Positions 28,080-37,532 of a stretch of DNA of 64,000 nt are shown one piece after another. Location of the stretch: NCBI RefSeq assembly GCF_002099195.1, contig NZ_NBYX01000005.1, positions 372,001 to 436,000 of the forward strand, in the 5' to 3' direction. Source of the stretch: Burkholderia puraquae (GTDB taxonomy: Bacteria > Pseudomonadota > Gammaproteobacteria > Burkholderiales > Burkholderiaceae). Under the pieces are notes generated by a model, which saw only the letters and a program-made list of their open reading frames with translations, searched no databases and had not been told where the DNA came from. The translations under genes were made by a program, and so were the position numbers. Numbering within the stretch: position 1 is the stretch's first letter; every line of letters starts with the position of its first letter.

Positions 28080-28208
28080 GTACGCTTTGGCCTGTAATGG
28101 CGTGTAATAAAAGGGCCGGGCGTCCCGGCCGAAACCGGCATTAAACACCGGTTGGCGGAATCGCACCGTGATTTTTTGTAGGCGGACGCTTAACGCGGCG
28201 GGGCGTGC

Positions 28209-28580
28209 TCAGCTTCGCGCAAGCACCAGCACGCCGATCAGGATGATGCCGATGCCGACAAGCCGCTGGATCGACAGCACTTCGCCGAACAGGTACCAGG
28301 CCGCGAACGCGTTGACGACGTAGCCGAGCGACAGCATCGGGTACGCGATCGACACGTCGACCCGCGACAGCCCGAGGATCCAGACCACGACGCTCAGCAC
28401 GTAGCAGCCGAGGCCGCCGATGATCGGCAATTGGGTTGCGATCTTCAGGCCGACCGGGATGATGTTCGCACGGCTGAATTCGAAGTGTCCAACGGCGTTG
28501 ACGCCGGCTTTCAGCAGAAGTTGCGCACAGGCGTTGAGCATCACGCCGGTGATGATGCAGACGAACGAAACGGGATTCAT
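28209..28580 (-). CDS. Small EamA/DMT-family transporter, ArnE/ArnF-like flippase
   Basis: A 123-residue protein with four transmembrane helices, starting MNPVSFVCIITGVMLNACAQ and including YVLSVVVWILGLSRVDVSIA and IGIIILIGVLVLA-type C-terminal hydrophobic sequence. It resembles the small multidrug-resistance-like ArnE/ArnF proteins that flip undecaprenyl-phosphate-Ara4N in enterobacteria. Enterobacteria have two such genes; only one is seen here, so it may act as a homodimer. Its position between arnT and arnB supports the flippase role. Confidence 0.85.
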   Translation of the reverse strand: MNPVSFVCIITGVMLNACAQLLLKAGVNAVGHFEFSRANIIPVGLKIATQLPIIGGLGCYVLSVVVWILGLSRVDVSIAYPMLSLGYVVNAFAAWYLFGEVLSIQRLVGIGIILIGVLVLARS

Positions 28581-28593
28581 GCGGCAGGCGTCC

Positions 28594-30270
28594 TTACGAT
28601 TGCGGTTTCTCGACGATCACGCGGCGGTTGTCGCGCGCGATCACGCGCATCGGCACGCCTTGCTTGACCAGGGTGTCGTACTGGCCGGGCGGCATGATCG
28701 CGAGCGCATGGGTTTCCTGTTTCCAGCGCGCGATCCACTCGTCGACGGTCGGAATCCACTTGTTCGGCTCCATCGAGATCCCGAATGCGAGCTCGTCCTG
28801 GCGCTGGACCATGATCGTCGTGTGGCCCATATAGAACGGGAACGTGTGATCGAGCATCTCGATCGAGTAGAACGGCGTGTCGGGCGGCAGCTTCGCCAGT
28901 TCGGCGCGCACGGCGGGCGCGAGCAGCGCGCCCGAACTGTAGCGGCCGAACTCGTCGTGGCCGGTGCCGCCGATCGTGCCGAACGCGAGCCAGGCGGCGC
29001 CGAACGCGGCGAGCGCGGCGGCCACGCTCGCGCGGCGGTTCAGCCACGCGGCCGCGAGCGTCAGTGCGGCCGCGATCGCGAGGCCCGCGTACAGCCACAT
29101 CTGGAACGCGCGGTACAGCGCGTTCGGCGTGCGGGCATCGCCCTGGTACGCGAGGGCGATGATCCCGAACGCCGCGGCGACGAAGAACACGAGATAGCCG
29201 AGCAGGTGGCGGCGGAACCGGTCGGCGCTCATCAGCGGCAGGTACGCGCCGATGATCAGCGCGAGCGCCGGCGCGACCGGCAGCACGTACGAGATCAGCT
29301 TCGAATGCGACGCGCTGAAGAACAGGAAGATGAATGCGCTCCAGATCAGCAGCAGGAGCATCGGCGAGAAGCCGTTCGGCTGGCGCGGCATCCGCAGCGC
29401 ATGGCGGATGCTCTGCCACGCGACCGACAGCCACGGCAGGAAGCCGACCAGCAGCACGGGCACGAAGTAGTAGAGCGGGCCCGGGCGGTTCTGTTCCGGG
29501 GTCAGGTACCGGCGGAACTGCTGGACGATGAAGAAGAAGTTGAAGAACTCGGGGTTGCGCTGCTGGACGAGCACGAACCACGGCGTGACGATCGCGAAGA
29601 AGAGCACGAGGCCGCTTACCAGGTACAGGCGCTTCCACAGCGCCCAGTCGCGCGCGATCAGCGTATAGAGCACGAGCACGGCGCCGGGCAGAATCACGCC
29701 GACGAGGCCCTTCGACAGCACGGCGAATGCCATCGCGGCCCAGCACGCCCACATCCAGCCGCGCGCCGCGGCCGGGCGCAGCCCCGGCTGCTGCGCGAGC
29801 AGCAGCGAGCACAGCGACAGCGACATCCAGAACGCGAGCCCCATGTCGAGCGCGTTGAAATGGCCCATCAGGTTCCAGTACGGCGACGACGCGAGCACGA
29901 CGGCGGCGAGGAAGCCCGACAGCGGGTTGAACAGGCGCGCGCCGGTGAAGCCGACCAGGAGCACGCCGGCGAAGCTCGCGACGGCCGTGTAGAGGCGTGC
30001 CTGCCATTCGCCGATGCCGAACCACGCGAACGTGAGCGCATTCAGCCAGGTCTGCAGCGGTGGCTTCTCGAAGTACTTGTAGCCGTTGTAGCGCGGCGTG
30101 ATCCAGTCGCCGGTGACGAACATCTCGCGTGCCATTTCCGCATAGCGGCCTTCGTCGCTCGGGATCAGGTGGCGCAGCCCGAGCGGCGCGAACCAGACGA
30201 TCGCGAGTGCGACGACGAGGAGGACGAGCGTGATGCGATTGAGCGGTAGCCTCGACGGCGTATCGTTCAT
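28594..30270 (-). CDS. arnT: 4-amino-4-deoxy-L-arabinose transferase ArnT (GT39)
   Basis: A 558-residue multi-spanning GT39/GT83 protein. The N-terminal helix is followed by the periplasmic catalytic-loop motif IPSDEGRYAEMAREMFVTGDWITPRYNGYKYFEKPPLQ (split in reading), with the acidic residue in DEGRYAEMA and the KPPLQTWL motif that defines ArnT. About twelve transmembrane helices precede a soluble C-terminal domain. It transfers Ara4N to lipid A on the periplasmic face, lowering negative charge and giving polymyxin resistance. It is the first gene of the arn operon. Confidence 0.95.
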   Translation of the reverse strand: MNDTPSRLPLNRITLVLLVVALAIVWFAPLGLRHLIPSDEGRYAEMAREMFVTGDWITPRYNGYKYFEKPPLQTWLNALTFAWFGIGEWQARLYTAVASFAGVLLVGFTGARLFNPLSGFLAAVVLASSPYWNLMGHFNALDMGLAFWMSLSLCSLLLAQQPGLRPAAARGWMWACWAAMAFAVLSKGLVGVILPGAVLVLYTLIARDWALWKRLYLVSGLVLFFAIVTPWFVLVQQRNPEFFNFFFIVQQFRRYLTPEQNRPGPLYYFVPVLLVGFLPWLSVAWQSIRHALRMPRQPNGFSPMLLLLIWSAFIFLFFSASHSKLISYVLPVAPALALIIGAYLPLMSADRFRRHLLGYLVFFVAAAFGIIALAYQGDARTPNALYRAFQMWLYAGLAIAAALTLAAAWLNRRASVAAALAAFGAAWLAFGTIGGTGHDEFGRYSSGALLAPAVRAELAKLPPDTPFYSIEMLDHTFPFYMGHTTIMVQRQDELAFGISMEPNKWIPTVDEWIARWKQETHALAIMPPGQYDTLVKQGVPMRVIARDNRRVIVEKPQS

Positions 30271-30376
30271 GGATTTTCAGCCTGTTGGTTATTGTGACGG
30301 GCCGCCGGCGGGTTGCGCCGGGGGCGGGCGGCCTGGCCGGGCCGATCCGGGGGATCGACCCGCTGCGCCGGCCCGA

Positions 30377-30405
30377 GTTTTACCGCATCGGGGATTAACG
30401 TTCAA
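30377..30405 (-). promoter_or_regulatory. Candidate promoter of the arn operon
   Basis: On the minus strand TTGAAC (30405-30400), a 17-bp spacer and TAAAAC (30382-30377). The -35 lies within the last codons of the Mth938-like gene. The leader to arnT would be about 100 nt and very GC-rich. Confidence 0.5.
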
Positions 30406-30769
30406 TTAAGAGCGCGGCGGCGACTTTGCGGCCCTCGGCCATCAGGATGTTGTAGGTGCGGCAGGCGGCCTGGAAATCCATCGTCTCGACGCCGATCCGC
30501 CTGGCCGTGAGCGCCGCGACGAGCCGCGGGTGCGGGAAGCGCAGCCGCGCGCCGCTGCCGAAGATCACGAGTTCGGGCGCCGGGTCGAGCAGCATCGCGA
30601 AATGCTCGGGCGCGAGCGCCTCGAACGACGACACGGGCCATGCCTGGACCGGCGCGCCGGGCAGTACGATGACGCTCGTCTCATGGCGTTCGAGATTGAC
30701 GTCGACATAATCGGGGCCGTAGCCGGTGACGGTGTTGAGCGCGCCGCTCGCGTCCTGGTGCAGTTTCAA
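30395..30769 (-). CDS. Mth938-like domain protein (DUF498)
   Basis: A 124-residue protein of the Mth938/NDUFAF3-like family (YGPDYVDVNLERHETSVIVLP cut from a longer run, FEALAPEHFAMLLDPAPELVIFGSG, then GVETMDFQAACRTYNILMAEGRKVAAALL). I place the start at a TTG at 30769, since the family begins about here; the frame runs further up to 30970 with no homology-like sequence. Bacterial function is unknown; the mitochondrial relative NDUFAF3 helps assemble complex I. It lies just upstream of arnT on the same strand. Confidence 0.82.
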   Translation of the reverse strand: MKLHQDASGALNTVTGYGPDYVDVNLERHETSVIVLPGAPVQAWPVSSFEALAPEHFAMLLDPAPELVIFGSGARLRFPHPRLVAALTARRIGVETMDFQAACRTYNILMAEGRKVAAALLIER

Positions 30770-31085
30770 ATCGGTATTCCGCGGTTCCGTAGGGGGAATG
30801 TGTCGCAGGGCCGCACGGGCCCGGATGGCCGGTTTCGCTCGCCCGAGCACGCGGGACGCCTGACGGCGCGGGCCCGGCGCGGCTATGGTGCATTGCGAAA
30901 GTCGGCCAAAATCCGCTAAATTATAACTTTTTGGTCGCCCCCGGGCGCCACTTGCGTCGCGCGTCGCCACAAGCTGCGCCCGGCCGCCCGCTTTTTCCCA
31001 GTCTAGACAGCGCGCACAGACCGGCCGCTTTCCAGTTTTGATCCCGTCCCCCCGGCCGCAAGGCCAACCCAGGAACCGTGTCGTC
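30770..31085. other. 316-bp divergent promoter region between the Mth938-like gene and the aminotransferase gene
   Basis: A plus-strand candidate promoter TTGCGA (30893-30898), 18 bp, TAAATT (30917-30922) would give the aminotransferase mRNA a leader of about 155 nt. The leader is GC-rich; I see no clear riboswitch or attenuator in it. Confidence 0.4.
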
Positions 31086-32324
31086 GTGAAACCGATTCAG
31101 AAGTCGAACAAGCTGCTCAACGTCTGCTACGACATCCGTGGCCCGGTGCTCGAGCACGCGAAGCGCCTCGAGGAAGAAGGCCACCGCATCATCAAGCTGA
31201 ACATCGGCAACCTCGCGCCGTTCGGTTTCGATGCGCCGGACGAGATCATCCAGGACATGATCCGCAACCTGCCGACGTCGTCCGGCTATTCGGATTCGAA
31301 GGGTGTGTTCTCGGCGCGCAAGGCCGTGATGCACTACACGCAGGAAAAGGGCGTCGTGGGCGTCGGCCTCGACGACATCTACATCGGCAACGGCGCGTCC
31401 GAGCTGATCGTGATGGCAACCCAGGCGTTGCTGAACGACGGCGACGAAGTGCTGCTGCCTGCGCCCGACTACCCGCTGTGGACGGCGGCGGTCAGCCTGT
31501 CGGGCGGCACGCCGGTGCATTACATCTGCGACGAGCAGAATGCATGGATGCCCGATCTCGACGACATCCGCCGCAAGATCACGCCGAACACGAAGGCGAT
31601 CGTCGTGATCAACCCGAACAACCCGACGGGCGCGCTTTATTCGGACGAATTGCTGCTCGAACTGCTCGCGATCGCGCGCCAGCACGGGCTGATCGTGTTT
31701 GCCGACGAGGTGTACGACAAGATCGTCTACGACGGCCTCGAGCACACGGCACTGGGTTCGCTGTCCGAGGACGTGATCACCGTCACGTTCAACAGCCTGT
31801 CGAAGAGCTATCGCTCGTGCGGCTACCGCGCGGGCTGGATGGCCGTGTCGGGCCTCGGCGGCGACAACCGCCGGCGCGCGAAGGATTACCTCGAGGGGCT
31901 CGGCATCCTGTCGTCGATGCGCCTGTGCGCGAACGTGCCCGGGCAGTTCGCGATCCAGACGGCGCTCGGCGGCTACCAGAGCATCAACGAGCTGATCATG
32001 CCGAGCGGGCGCCTGTACAAGCAGCGCGAGCTTGCGTACGACATGCTCACGTCGATCCCGGGCGTGACCTGCGTGAAGCCGCAGGCCGCGCTGTACATGT
32101 TCCCGCGCCTCGACCCGAAGCTTTATCCGATCCAGAACGACCAGCAGTTCATTCTCGACCTGTTGCTCGAGGAGCGCGTGCTGCTCGTCCAGGGCACGGG
32201 CTTCAACTGGACGACTCCCGATCACTTCCGCGTGGTCTTCCTGCCGAACCTCGACGACCTGACCGATTCGATCAACCGGATCGCACGCTTCCTCGACGGC
32301 TACCGCAAGCGCCATTCGGCCTGA
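31086..32324 (+). CDS. alaA: PLP-dependent aminotransferase, AlaA (YfbQ) type
   Basis: A 412-residue fold-type I aminotransferase. The start at the GTG 31086 (KPIQKSNKLLNVCYDIRGP) fits the AlaA length of about 405; an upstream frame adds residues without support. Motifs: NIGNLAPFGFDAPDEII, the NPNNPTGALYS loop, and the PLP lysine in SLSKSYRSCGYRAGW. AlaA makes alanine from pyruvate with glutamate as donor. It is followed by hom after 53 bp, so it may share the threonine/methionine operon, but the exact substrate is inferred. Confidence 0.88.
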   Translation: MKPIQKSNKLLNVCYDIRGPVLEHAKRLEEEGHRIIKLNIGNLAPFGFDAPDEIIQDMIRNLPTSSGYSDSKGVFSARKAVMHYTQEKGVVGVGLDDIYIGNGASELIVMATQALLNDGDEVLLPAPDYPLWTAAVSLSGGTPVHYICDEQNAWMPDLDDIRRKITPNTKAIVVINPNNPTGALYSDELLLELLAIARQHGLIVFADEVYDKIVYDGLEHTALGSLSEDVITVTFNSLSKSYRSCGYRAGWMAVSGLGGDNRRRAKDYLEGLGILSSMRLCANVPGQFAIQTALGGYQSINELIMPSGRLYKQRELAYDMLTSIPGVTCVKPQAALYMFPRLDPKLYPIQNDQQFILDLLLEERVLLVQGTGFNWTTPDHFRVVFLPNLDDLTDSINRIARFLDGYRKRHSA

Positions 32325-32377
32325 GCGGCAAGGCCACACGGAACTCACTACTTCTTACTCATTCGATCACACGCAGC

Positions 32378-33706
32378 ATGGAACCGATCAAAGTTGGCCT
32401 GTTGGGCTTCGGCACGGTGGGCAGCGGCACCTTCACGGTGCTGGGCCGCAACCAGGAAGAAATCAAGCGACGCGCGGGGCGCGGCATCGAGGTGACGCGC
32501 ATTGCCGTGCGCAACCCCGCCAAGGCGCTGGCTGCGCTCGGCGGCGACGCCGGCGCCGCGCAGATTACCGACGACTTCAATGCGGTCGTCGACGATCCGT
32601 CGATCGCGATCATTGCCGAGATGATCGGCGGCACGGGCATCGCGCGCGAGCTCGTGCTGCGCGCGATCGCGAACGGCAAGCACGTCGTGACGGCCAACAA
32701 GGCGCTGCTCGCGGTGCACGGCACCGAGATCTTCGAGGCCGCGCGGGCGAAGGGCGTGATGGTTGCGTTCGAAGCAGCCGTCGCCGGCGGCATCCCGATC
32801 ATCAAGGCGCTGCGCGAAGGCCTGACCGCGAACCGCATCCAGTACATCGCCGGCATCATCAACGGCACGACCAACTACATCCTGTCGGAAATGCGCGACC
32901 GCGGGCTCGACTTCGCGACCGCGCTGAAGGCTGCGCAGGAGCTCGGCTACGCGGAAGCCGATCCGACCTTCGACATCGAAGGCGTCGACGCCGCGCACAA
33001 GGCGACGATCATGAGCGCGATCGCGTTCGGCGTGCCGGTGCAGTTCGACCGTGCGTACGTCGAGGGCATCAGCAAGCTCGACGCGACCGACATCCGCTAC
33101 GCGGAAGAGCTCGGCTACCGGATCAAGCTGCTGGGCATCACGCGCCGCGCCGAAAACGGCATCGAGCTGCGCGTGCATCCGACGCTGATCCCGGAGAAGC
33201 GCCTGCTCGCGAACGTCGAGGGCGCGATGAACGCGGTCGTCGTGCACGGCGACGCAGTCGGCACGACGCTGTACTACGGCAAGGGCGCGGGCGCGGAGCC
33301 GACCGCATCGGCCGTGGTCGCCGATCTGGTCGACGTCACGCGCCTGCATACGGCCGACCCCGAGCATCGCGTGCCGCATCTCGCGTTCCAGCCGGACAGC
33401 CTGTCGAACACGCCGATTCTGCCGATCGAGGAAGTGACGAGCGGCTACTACCTGCGCCTGCGCGTCGCCGACCAGACCGGCGTGCTGGCCGACGTCACGC
33501 GCATCCTCGCCGCGTCGGGCATCTCGATCGACGCGCTGCTGCAGAAGGAGTCGGAGCAGGTCGACGATGCGAACGGTGAAACCGACATCGTCCTGATCAC
33601 GCACGAAACGATCGAGAAGAACGTCAATGCGGCCATCGCGCAAATCGAGAGCCTCGCGACCGTCGTGTCGAAGGTGACGAAGCTGCGCATGGAAGCGCTG
33701 AACTGA
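32378..33706 (+). CDS. hom: Homoserine dehydrogenase
   Basis: A 442-residue monofunctional enzyme that reduces aspartate semialdehyde to homoserine. NAD(P)-binding motif VGLLGFGTVGSGTF at residues 5-18, the catalytic region GIINGTTNYILSEM and EADPTFDIEGVDAAHK, and a C-terminal ACT domain (LRLRVADQTGVLADVTRILA) that likely senses threonine. It lacks a fused aspartokinase. It precedes thrC by 12 bp, forming the threonine branch. No Thr/Ile-rich leader peptide is visible before it. Confidence 0.96.
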   Translation: MEPIKVGLLGFGTVGSGTFTVLGRNQEEIKRRAGRGIEVTRIAVRNPAKALAALGGDAGAAQITDDFNAVVDDPSIAIIAEMIGGTGIARELVLRAIANGKHVVTANKALLAVHGTEIFEAARAKGVMVAFEAAVAGGIPIIKALREGLTANRIQYIAGIINGTTNYILSEMRDRGLDFATALKAAQELGYAEADPTFDIEGVDAAHKATIMSAIAFGVPVQFDRAYVEGISKLDATDIRYAEELGYRIKLLGITRRAENGIELRVHPTLIPEKRLLANVEGAMNAVVVHGDAVGTTLYYGKGAGAEPTASAVVADLVDVTRLHTADPEHRVPHLAFQPDSLSNTPILPIEEVTSGYYLRLRVADQTGVLADVTRILAASGISIDALLQKESEQVDDANGETDIVLITHETIEKNVNAAIAQIESLATVVSKVTKLRMEALN

Positions 33707-33718
33707 GCTGAGGACGAC

Positions 33719-35170
33719 ATGAACTACATCTCCACGCGCGGCGCCGGCATCGGCGAGCGCCATACGTTCTCCGACATCCTGCTCGGCGGCCTCGCGAAGG
33801 ACGGCGGGCTCTACCTGCCGGCTGAGTATCCGAAGGTGTCCGCCGACGAGCTCGCACGCTGGCGCACGCTGTCGTACGCGGATCTCGCGTTCGAGATCCT
33901 GTCGAAGTTCTGCGACGACGTGCCGGCCGACGACCTGTGCGCGATCACGCGCCGCACGTACACGGCCGACGTGTACAGCAACACGCGCCACGGCGAGAAC
34001 GCGTCCGATATCACGCCGCTGAAGACGCTCGGCACCGAGAACGGCGCTGCGCTGTCGCTGCTCGAACTGTCGAACGGCCCGACGCTCGCGTTCAAGGACA
34101 TGGCGATGCAACTGCTCGGCAACCTGTTCGAGTACACGCTCGCGAAGCACGGGCAGACGCTGAACATTCTCGGCGCGACGTCCGGCGACACGGGCAGTGC
34201 GGCCGAATACGCGATGCGCGGCAAGGCCGGCGTGCGCGTGTTCATGCTGTCGCCGCACAAGAAGATGAGCGCGTTCCAGACGGCCCAGATGTTCAGCCTG
34301 CAGGATCCGAACATCTTCAACCTCGCGGTCGAAGGCGTGTTCGACGATTGCCAGGACATCGTGAAGGCGGTCTCGAACGATCACGCGTTCAAGGCGCAGC
34401 AGAAGATCGGCACGGTCAACTCGATCAACTGGGCGCGCGTCGTCGCGCAGGTCGTGTACTACTTCAAGGGGTACTTCGCGGCCACCCAATCCAATGACGA
34501 GCGCGTGTCGTTCACGGTGCCGTCGGGCAACTTCGGCAACGTGTGCGCGGGCCACATCGCACGGATGATGGGGCTGCCGATCGCGAAGCTCGTGGTCGCG
34601 ACCAACGAGAACGACGTGCTCGACGAGTTCTTCCGCACGGGCGCGTATCGCGTGCGCAGCGCCGAGAACACCTATCACACGAGCAGCCCGAGCATGGACA
34701 TCTCGAAGGCGTCGAACTTCGAGCGCTTCGTGTTCGACCTGCTCGGCCGCGATCCGGCGCGCGTGATGCAGTTGTTCCGCGACGTCGAGGAGAAGGGCGG
34801 CTTCGATCTCGCAGCGAGCGGCGATTTCGCGCGCGTCGCGGAGTTCGGGTTCGTGTCGGGCCGCAGCAGCCACACGGACCGTATCGCGACGATCCGCGAC
34901 GTGTTCTCGCGCTATGACACGATGATCGATACGCACACGGCCGACGGCGTGAAGGTCGCGCGCGAGCATCTCGACGCCGGCGTGCCGATGGTCGTGCTCG
35001 AGACGGCGCAGCCGATCAAGTTCGGCGAGACGATCCGCGAGGCACTCGATCGCGAAGCCGAGCGTCCGGCCGCGTTCGACGGGCTCGAGGCGCTGCCGCA
35101 GCGTTTCGAGGTCGTGAAGGCCGACGCGCAGCAGGTGAAGGACTTCATCGCCGCCCATACGGGCGCATGA
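33719..35170 (+). CDS. thrC: Threonine synthase
   Basis: A 483-residue PLP enzyme that makes threonine from O-phosphohomoserine. It begins MNYISTRGAGIGERHTFSDIL, the PLP lysine lies in ELSNGPTLAFKDMAMQLLG, and the phosphate-binding loop is ILGATSGDTGSAAEYAM. Length and motifs match the long proteobacterial ThrC class. It is in an operon with hom (12 bp). Confidence 0.97.
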   Translation: MNYISTRGAGIGERHTFSDILLGGLAKDGGLYLPAEYPKVSADELARWRTLSYADLAFEILSKFCDDVPADDLCAITRRTYTADVYSNTRHGENASDITPLKTLGTENGAALSLLELSNGPTLAFKDMAMQLLGNLFEYTLAKHGQTLNILGATSGDTGSAAEYAMRGKAGVRVFMLSPHKKMSAFQTAQMFSLQDPNIFNLAVEGVFDDCQDIVKAVSNDHAFKAQQKIGTVNSINWARVVAQVVYYFKGYFAATQSNDERVSFTVPSGNFGNVCAGHIARMMGLPIAKLVVATNENDVLDEFFRTGAYRVRSAENTYHTSSPSMDISKASNFERFVFDLLGRDPARVMQLFRDVEEKGGFDLAASGDFARVAEFGFVSGRSSHTDRIATIRDVFSRYDTMIDTHTADGVKVAREHLDAGVPMVVLETAQPIKFGETIREALDREAERPAAFDGLEALPQRFEVVKADAQQVKDFIAAHTGA

Positions 35171-35443
35171 CGCACGGCCGGGCCGCGGGCCCGGCTGCGC
35201 AGGACGGCCGGAATGCCGATTCGTCGAACGGATCGGGGTTCCGGCCGTTTCGTTTGGCGGTGCCGCGTGGCGCAGGCATTCGGCAGCCCGCCACGCGGCT
35301 GCCACCGCACCGCGCGAAACGAAACAAGTGCCAGACCCGCGCGTTCGCGCGAATCACAGTTTCCGCATGTCCGCCATATCGCGCGCCCGCGCGACGGCGT
35401 CGCTACAATGATGTATTGAATCCAACGATCCCCGATTCCATCG

Positions 35444-36691
35444 ATGTCGAACCCGAATCCCGCGGCGCCGCGCGCGCCGATGCTGTCGACCGCCGAGGCA
35501 CTCTCCGCGCTGCTCGATGCCGCGAAGCCGTTGCCCGGCGTCGAAACCGTCGCCACGCTCGATGCGCTCGGCCGCGTGCTGGCGGCCGATGTGAGCTCGC
35601 CGCTCGACGTGCCGCCGATGCATACGAGCGCGATGGACGGCTATGCGGTGCGCGTCGCCGACCTGCTGCATGGCGACCGGCGTTTGCCGGTGTCGCAGCG
35701 CATTCCGGCCGGTCATCCGGCCGCGCCGCTCGCTGCCGGCACGGCCGCGCGGATCTTCACCGGCGCGACGGTGCCGCCCGGCGCCGACGCCGTCGTGATG
35801 CAGGAACAGGCGTCGGCCGATGGCGATGCGGTCGAGATCCTGCACACGCCGAAGGCCGGTGAATGGATCACCGCGCAGGGCGCGGATATCCGGCAGGGCT
35901 CGGTGATCCTGCCGGCCGGCACGCGGCTCACGCCGCAGGCGCTCGGCCTGGCCGCGTCGGTCGGCTGCGCGCAGTTGCCGGTCGCGCGGCAGATTCGCGT
36001 CGCGGTGTTCTTCACCGGCGACGAGCTGACGATGCCCGGCGAGCCGCTGAAGCCCGGCGCGATCTACAACTCGAACCGTTTCACGCTGCGCGGGCTGCTG
36101 GAGCGGCTCGGCTGTCACGTGACCGACTACGGGATCGTGCCCGATTCGCTCGCCGTGACGCGCGACACGCTGCGCGCGGCCGCACGCGATCACGACGTGA
36201 TCCTGACGAGCGGCGGCGTGTCGGTTGGCGACGAGGATCACGTGAAGCCGGCCGTCGAGGCCGAAGGGCGGCTCGCGCTGTGGCAGATCGCGATGAAGCC
36301 CGGCAAGCCGCTGGCATACGGCGCGGTGCGCCGCGGCGACGATCGCGCCGATGCGCACTTCATCGGGCTGCCCGGCAACCCGGTGTCGAGTTTCGTCACG
36401 TTCCTGTTGTTCGTGCGGCCATTCCTGTTGCGCCTGTCCGGCATGCGCGACGTCGCGCCGCGCGCACTGTCGCTGCGCGCCGACTTTTCGCAAGGCAAGG
36501 GCGACCGGCGTAACGAATTCCTGCGCGCACGCGTGAACGCGGCCGGCGGCCTCGACCTGTTCCCGAACCAGAGCTCGGCGGTGCTAACGTCGACGGTGTG
36601 GGGCGACGGCCTGATCGACAACCCGCCGCAGCACGCGATCAGCGCGGGCGAGACCGTGCGTTTCATTCCGTTTTCCGAACTGCTGTCGTAA
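35444..36691 (+). CDS. moeA: Molybdopterin molybdenumtransferase MoeA
   Basis: A 415-residue enzyme that inserts molybdate into adenylated molybdopterin. Motifs: ALGRVLAADVSSPLDVPPMHTSAMDGYAVR (split in reading) with the substrate-binding PPMHTSAMDGYA, TGATVPPGADAVVMQE, the domain-III loop ILTSGGVSVGDEDHVK and GLPGNPVSSFVTF. The next two genes are moaD and moaE, 19 and 10 bp apart, so cofactor synthesis and metal insertion are co-expressed. The 273-bp upstream gap shows a TACAAT-type -10 near 35404; I saw no Moco riboswitch. Confidence 0.96.
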   Translation: MSNPNPAAPRAPMLSTAEALSALLDAAKPLPGVETVATLDALGRVLAADVSSPLDVPPMHTSAMDGYAVRVADLLHGDRRLPVSQRIPAGHPAAPLAAGTAARIFTGATVPPGADAVVMQEQASADGDAVEILHTPKAGEWITAQGADIRQGSVILPAGTRLTPQALGLAASVGCAQLPVARQIRVAVFFTGDELTMPGEPLKPGAIYNSNRFTLRGLLERLGCHVTDYGIVPDSLAVTRDTLRAAARDHDVILTSGGVSVGDEDHVKPAVEAEGRLALWQIAMKPGKPLAYGAVRRGDDRADAHFIGLPGNPVSSFVTFLLFVRPFLLRLSGMRDVAPRALSLRADFSQGKGDRRNEFLRARVNAAGGLDLFPNQSSAVLTSTVWGDGLIDNPPQHAISAGETVRFIPFSELLS

Positions 36692-36710
36692 CGCGACGGC
36701 TTCCCGAACC

Positions 36711-36968
36711 ATGAAGATTCAGCTGAAATTTTTTGCAAGCGTACGCGAGGCACTGGGCGTCGCCGACGAGCAGGCCGACGTGCCGGACAGCGTCACGACC
36801 GTGGGCGACGTGCGCGCGTGGCTGCGCGTGCGCGGCGGTGCGTGGGCCGAGACGCTCGCGGAAGGGCGCGCACTGCGCATGGCGTGCAACCACGAGATGA
36901 CCGATCCCGAGACGCGGCTCACCGAAGGCTGCGAAGTCGCGTTCTTTCCGCCGGTGACGGGCGGCTGA
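36711..36968 (+). CDS. moaD: Molybdopterin synthase small subunit MoaD
   Basis: An 85-residue ubiquitin-like sulfur carrier (MKIQLKFFASVREALGVADEQ). It ends in the required Gly-Gly (FFPPVTGG), which is adenylated and thiocarboxylated and then gives sulfur to precursor Z on MoaE. It lies between moeA and moaE. Confidence 0.96.
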   Translation: MKIQLKFFASVREALGVADEQADVPDSVTTVGDVRAWLRVRGGAWAETLAEGRALRMACNHEMTDPETRLTEGCEVAFFPPVTGG

Positions 36969-36978
36969 GGCAACGGCG

Positions 36979-37455
36979 ATGGCAACGATACGAATCCAGG
37001 CCGACGACTTCGATCTGAACGCCGAGGTCGCGGCATTGCGCGCGCGCAACCCGAAGATCGGCGCGGTCGCGTGCTTCGTCGGCACGGTGCGCGACCTGAA
37101 CGAAGGCGATTCGGTTGCCGCGATGGAGCTCGAACACTATCCGGGGATGACCGAGAAGGCGCTCGAGAAGATCGCCGCCGAGGCCAACCGGCGCTGGCCG
37201 GGCATTGACGTCGCGATCGTGCATCGCGTCGGCCGGCTTCTGCCGCTCGACCAGATCGTGATGGTCGCCACGGTTGCGTCGCACCGCGGCGATGCGTTCG
37301 CGTCATGCGAGTTCGTGATGGACTACCTGAAGACCGAGGCGCCGTTCTGGAAGAAGGAGACGACGCCGGATGGCGAGCGCTGGGTCGATGCGCGCAGCAC
37401 CGACGATGCCGCGCTCGCGCGCTGGGGCATCGAATCGGGCAATACGAGGCGCTGA
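36979..37455 (+). CDS. moaE: Molybdopterin synthase large subunit MoaE
   Basis: A 158-residue catalytic subunit. Motifs: GAVACFVGTVRDLNEGDSV, LEHYPGMTEKALEKIA, VHRVGRLLPLDQIVMV and the active-site lysines in APFWKKETTPDGERWVDA. It works with MoaD to make molybdopterin dithiolene. It is last in the moeA-moaD-moaE operon and convergent with the haemoglobin gene. An ATGCGGC/GCCGCAT hairpin at 37482-37500 lies past the stop but has no T-run. Confidence 0.96.
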   Translation: MATIRIQADDFDLNAEVAALRARNPKIGAVACFVGTVRDLNEGDSVAAMELEHYPGMTEKALEKIAAEANRRWPGIDVAIVHRVGRLLPLDQIVMVATVASHRGDAFASCEFVMDYLKTEAPFWKKETTPDGERWVDARSTDDAALARWGIESGNTRR

Positions 37456-37532
37456 ACGTGGCGTCCGCGTGATGCGGTGAGATGCGGCGAGGTGCCGCAT
37501 GCGCGCCAAGCGTTGCGCCTGGCGGCTACCCG

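Noticed and set aside
32325-32377. A threonine attenuator before hom
   Set aside because: Only 53 bp separate the genes, and there is no Thr/Ile codon run or terminator hairpin.
32348-35305. A 985-codon minus-strand open frame opposite hom and thrC
   Set aside because: It lies wholly opposite two certain genes. The Arg/His/Val/Asp-rich composition is the usual mirror of GC-rich codon bias and shows no family motif.
35171-35443. A Moco riboswitch before moeA
   Set aside because: I could not recognise its conserved helices, and moe/moa genes of this group usually lack it. A covariance search would settle it.
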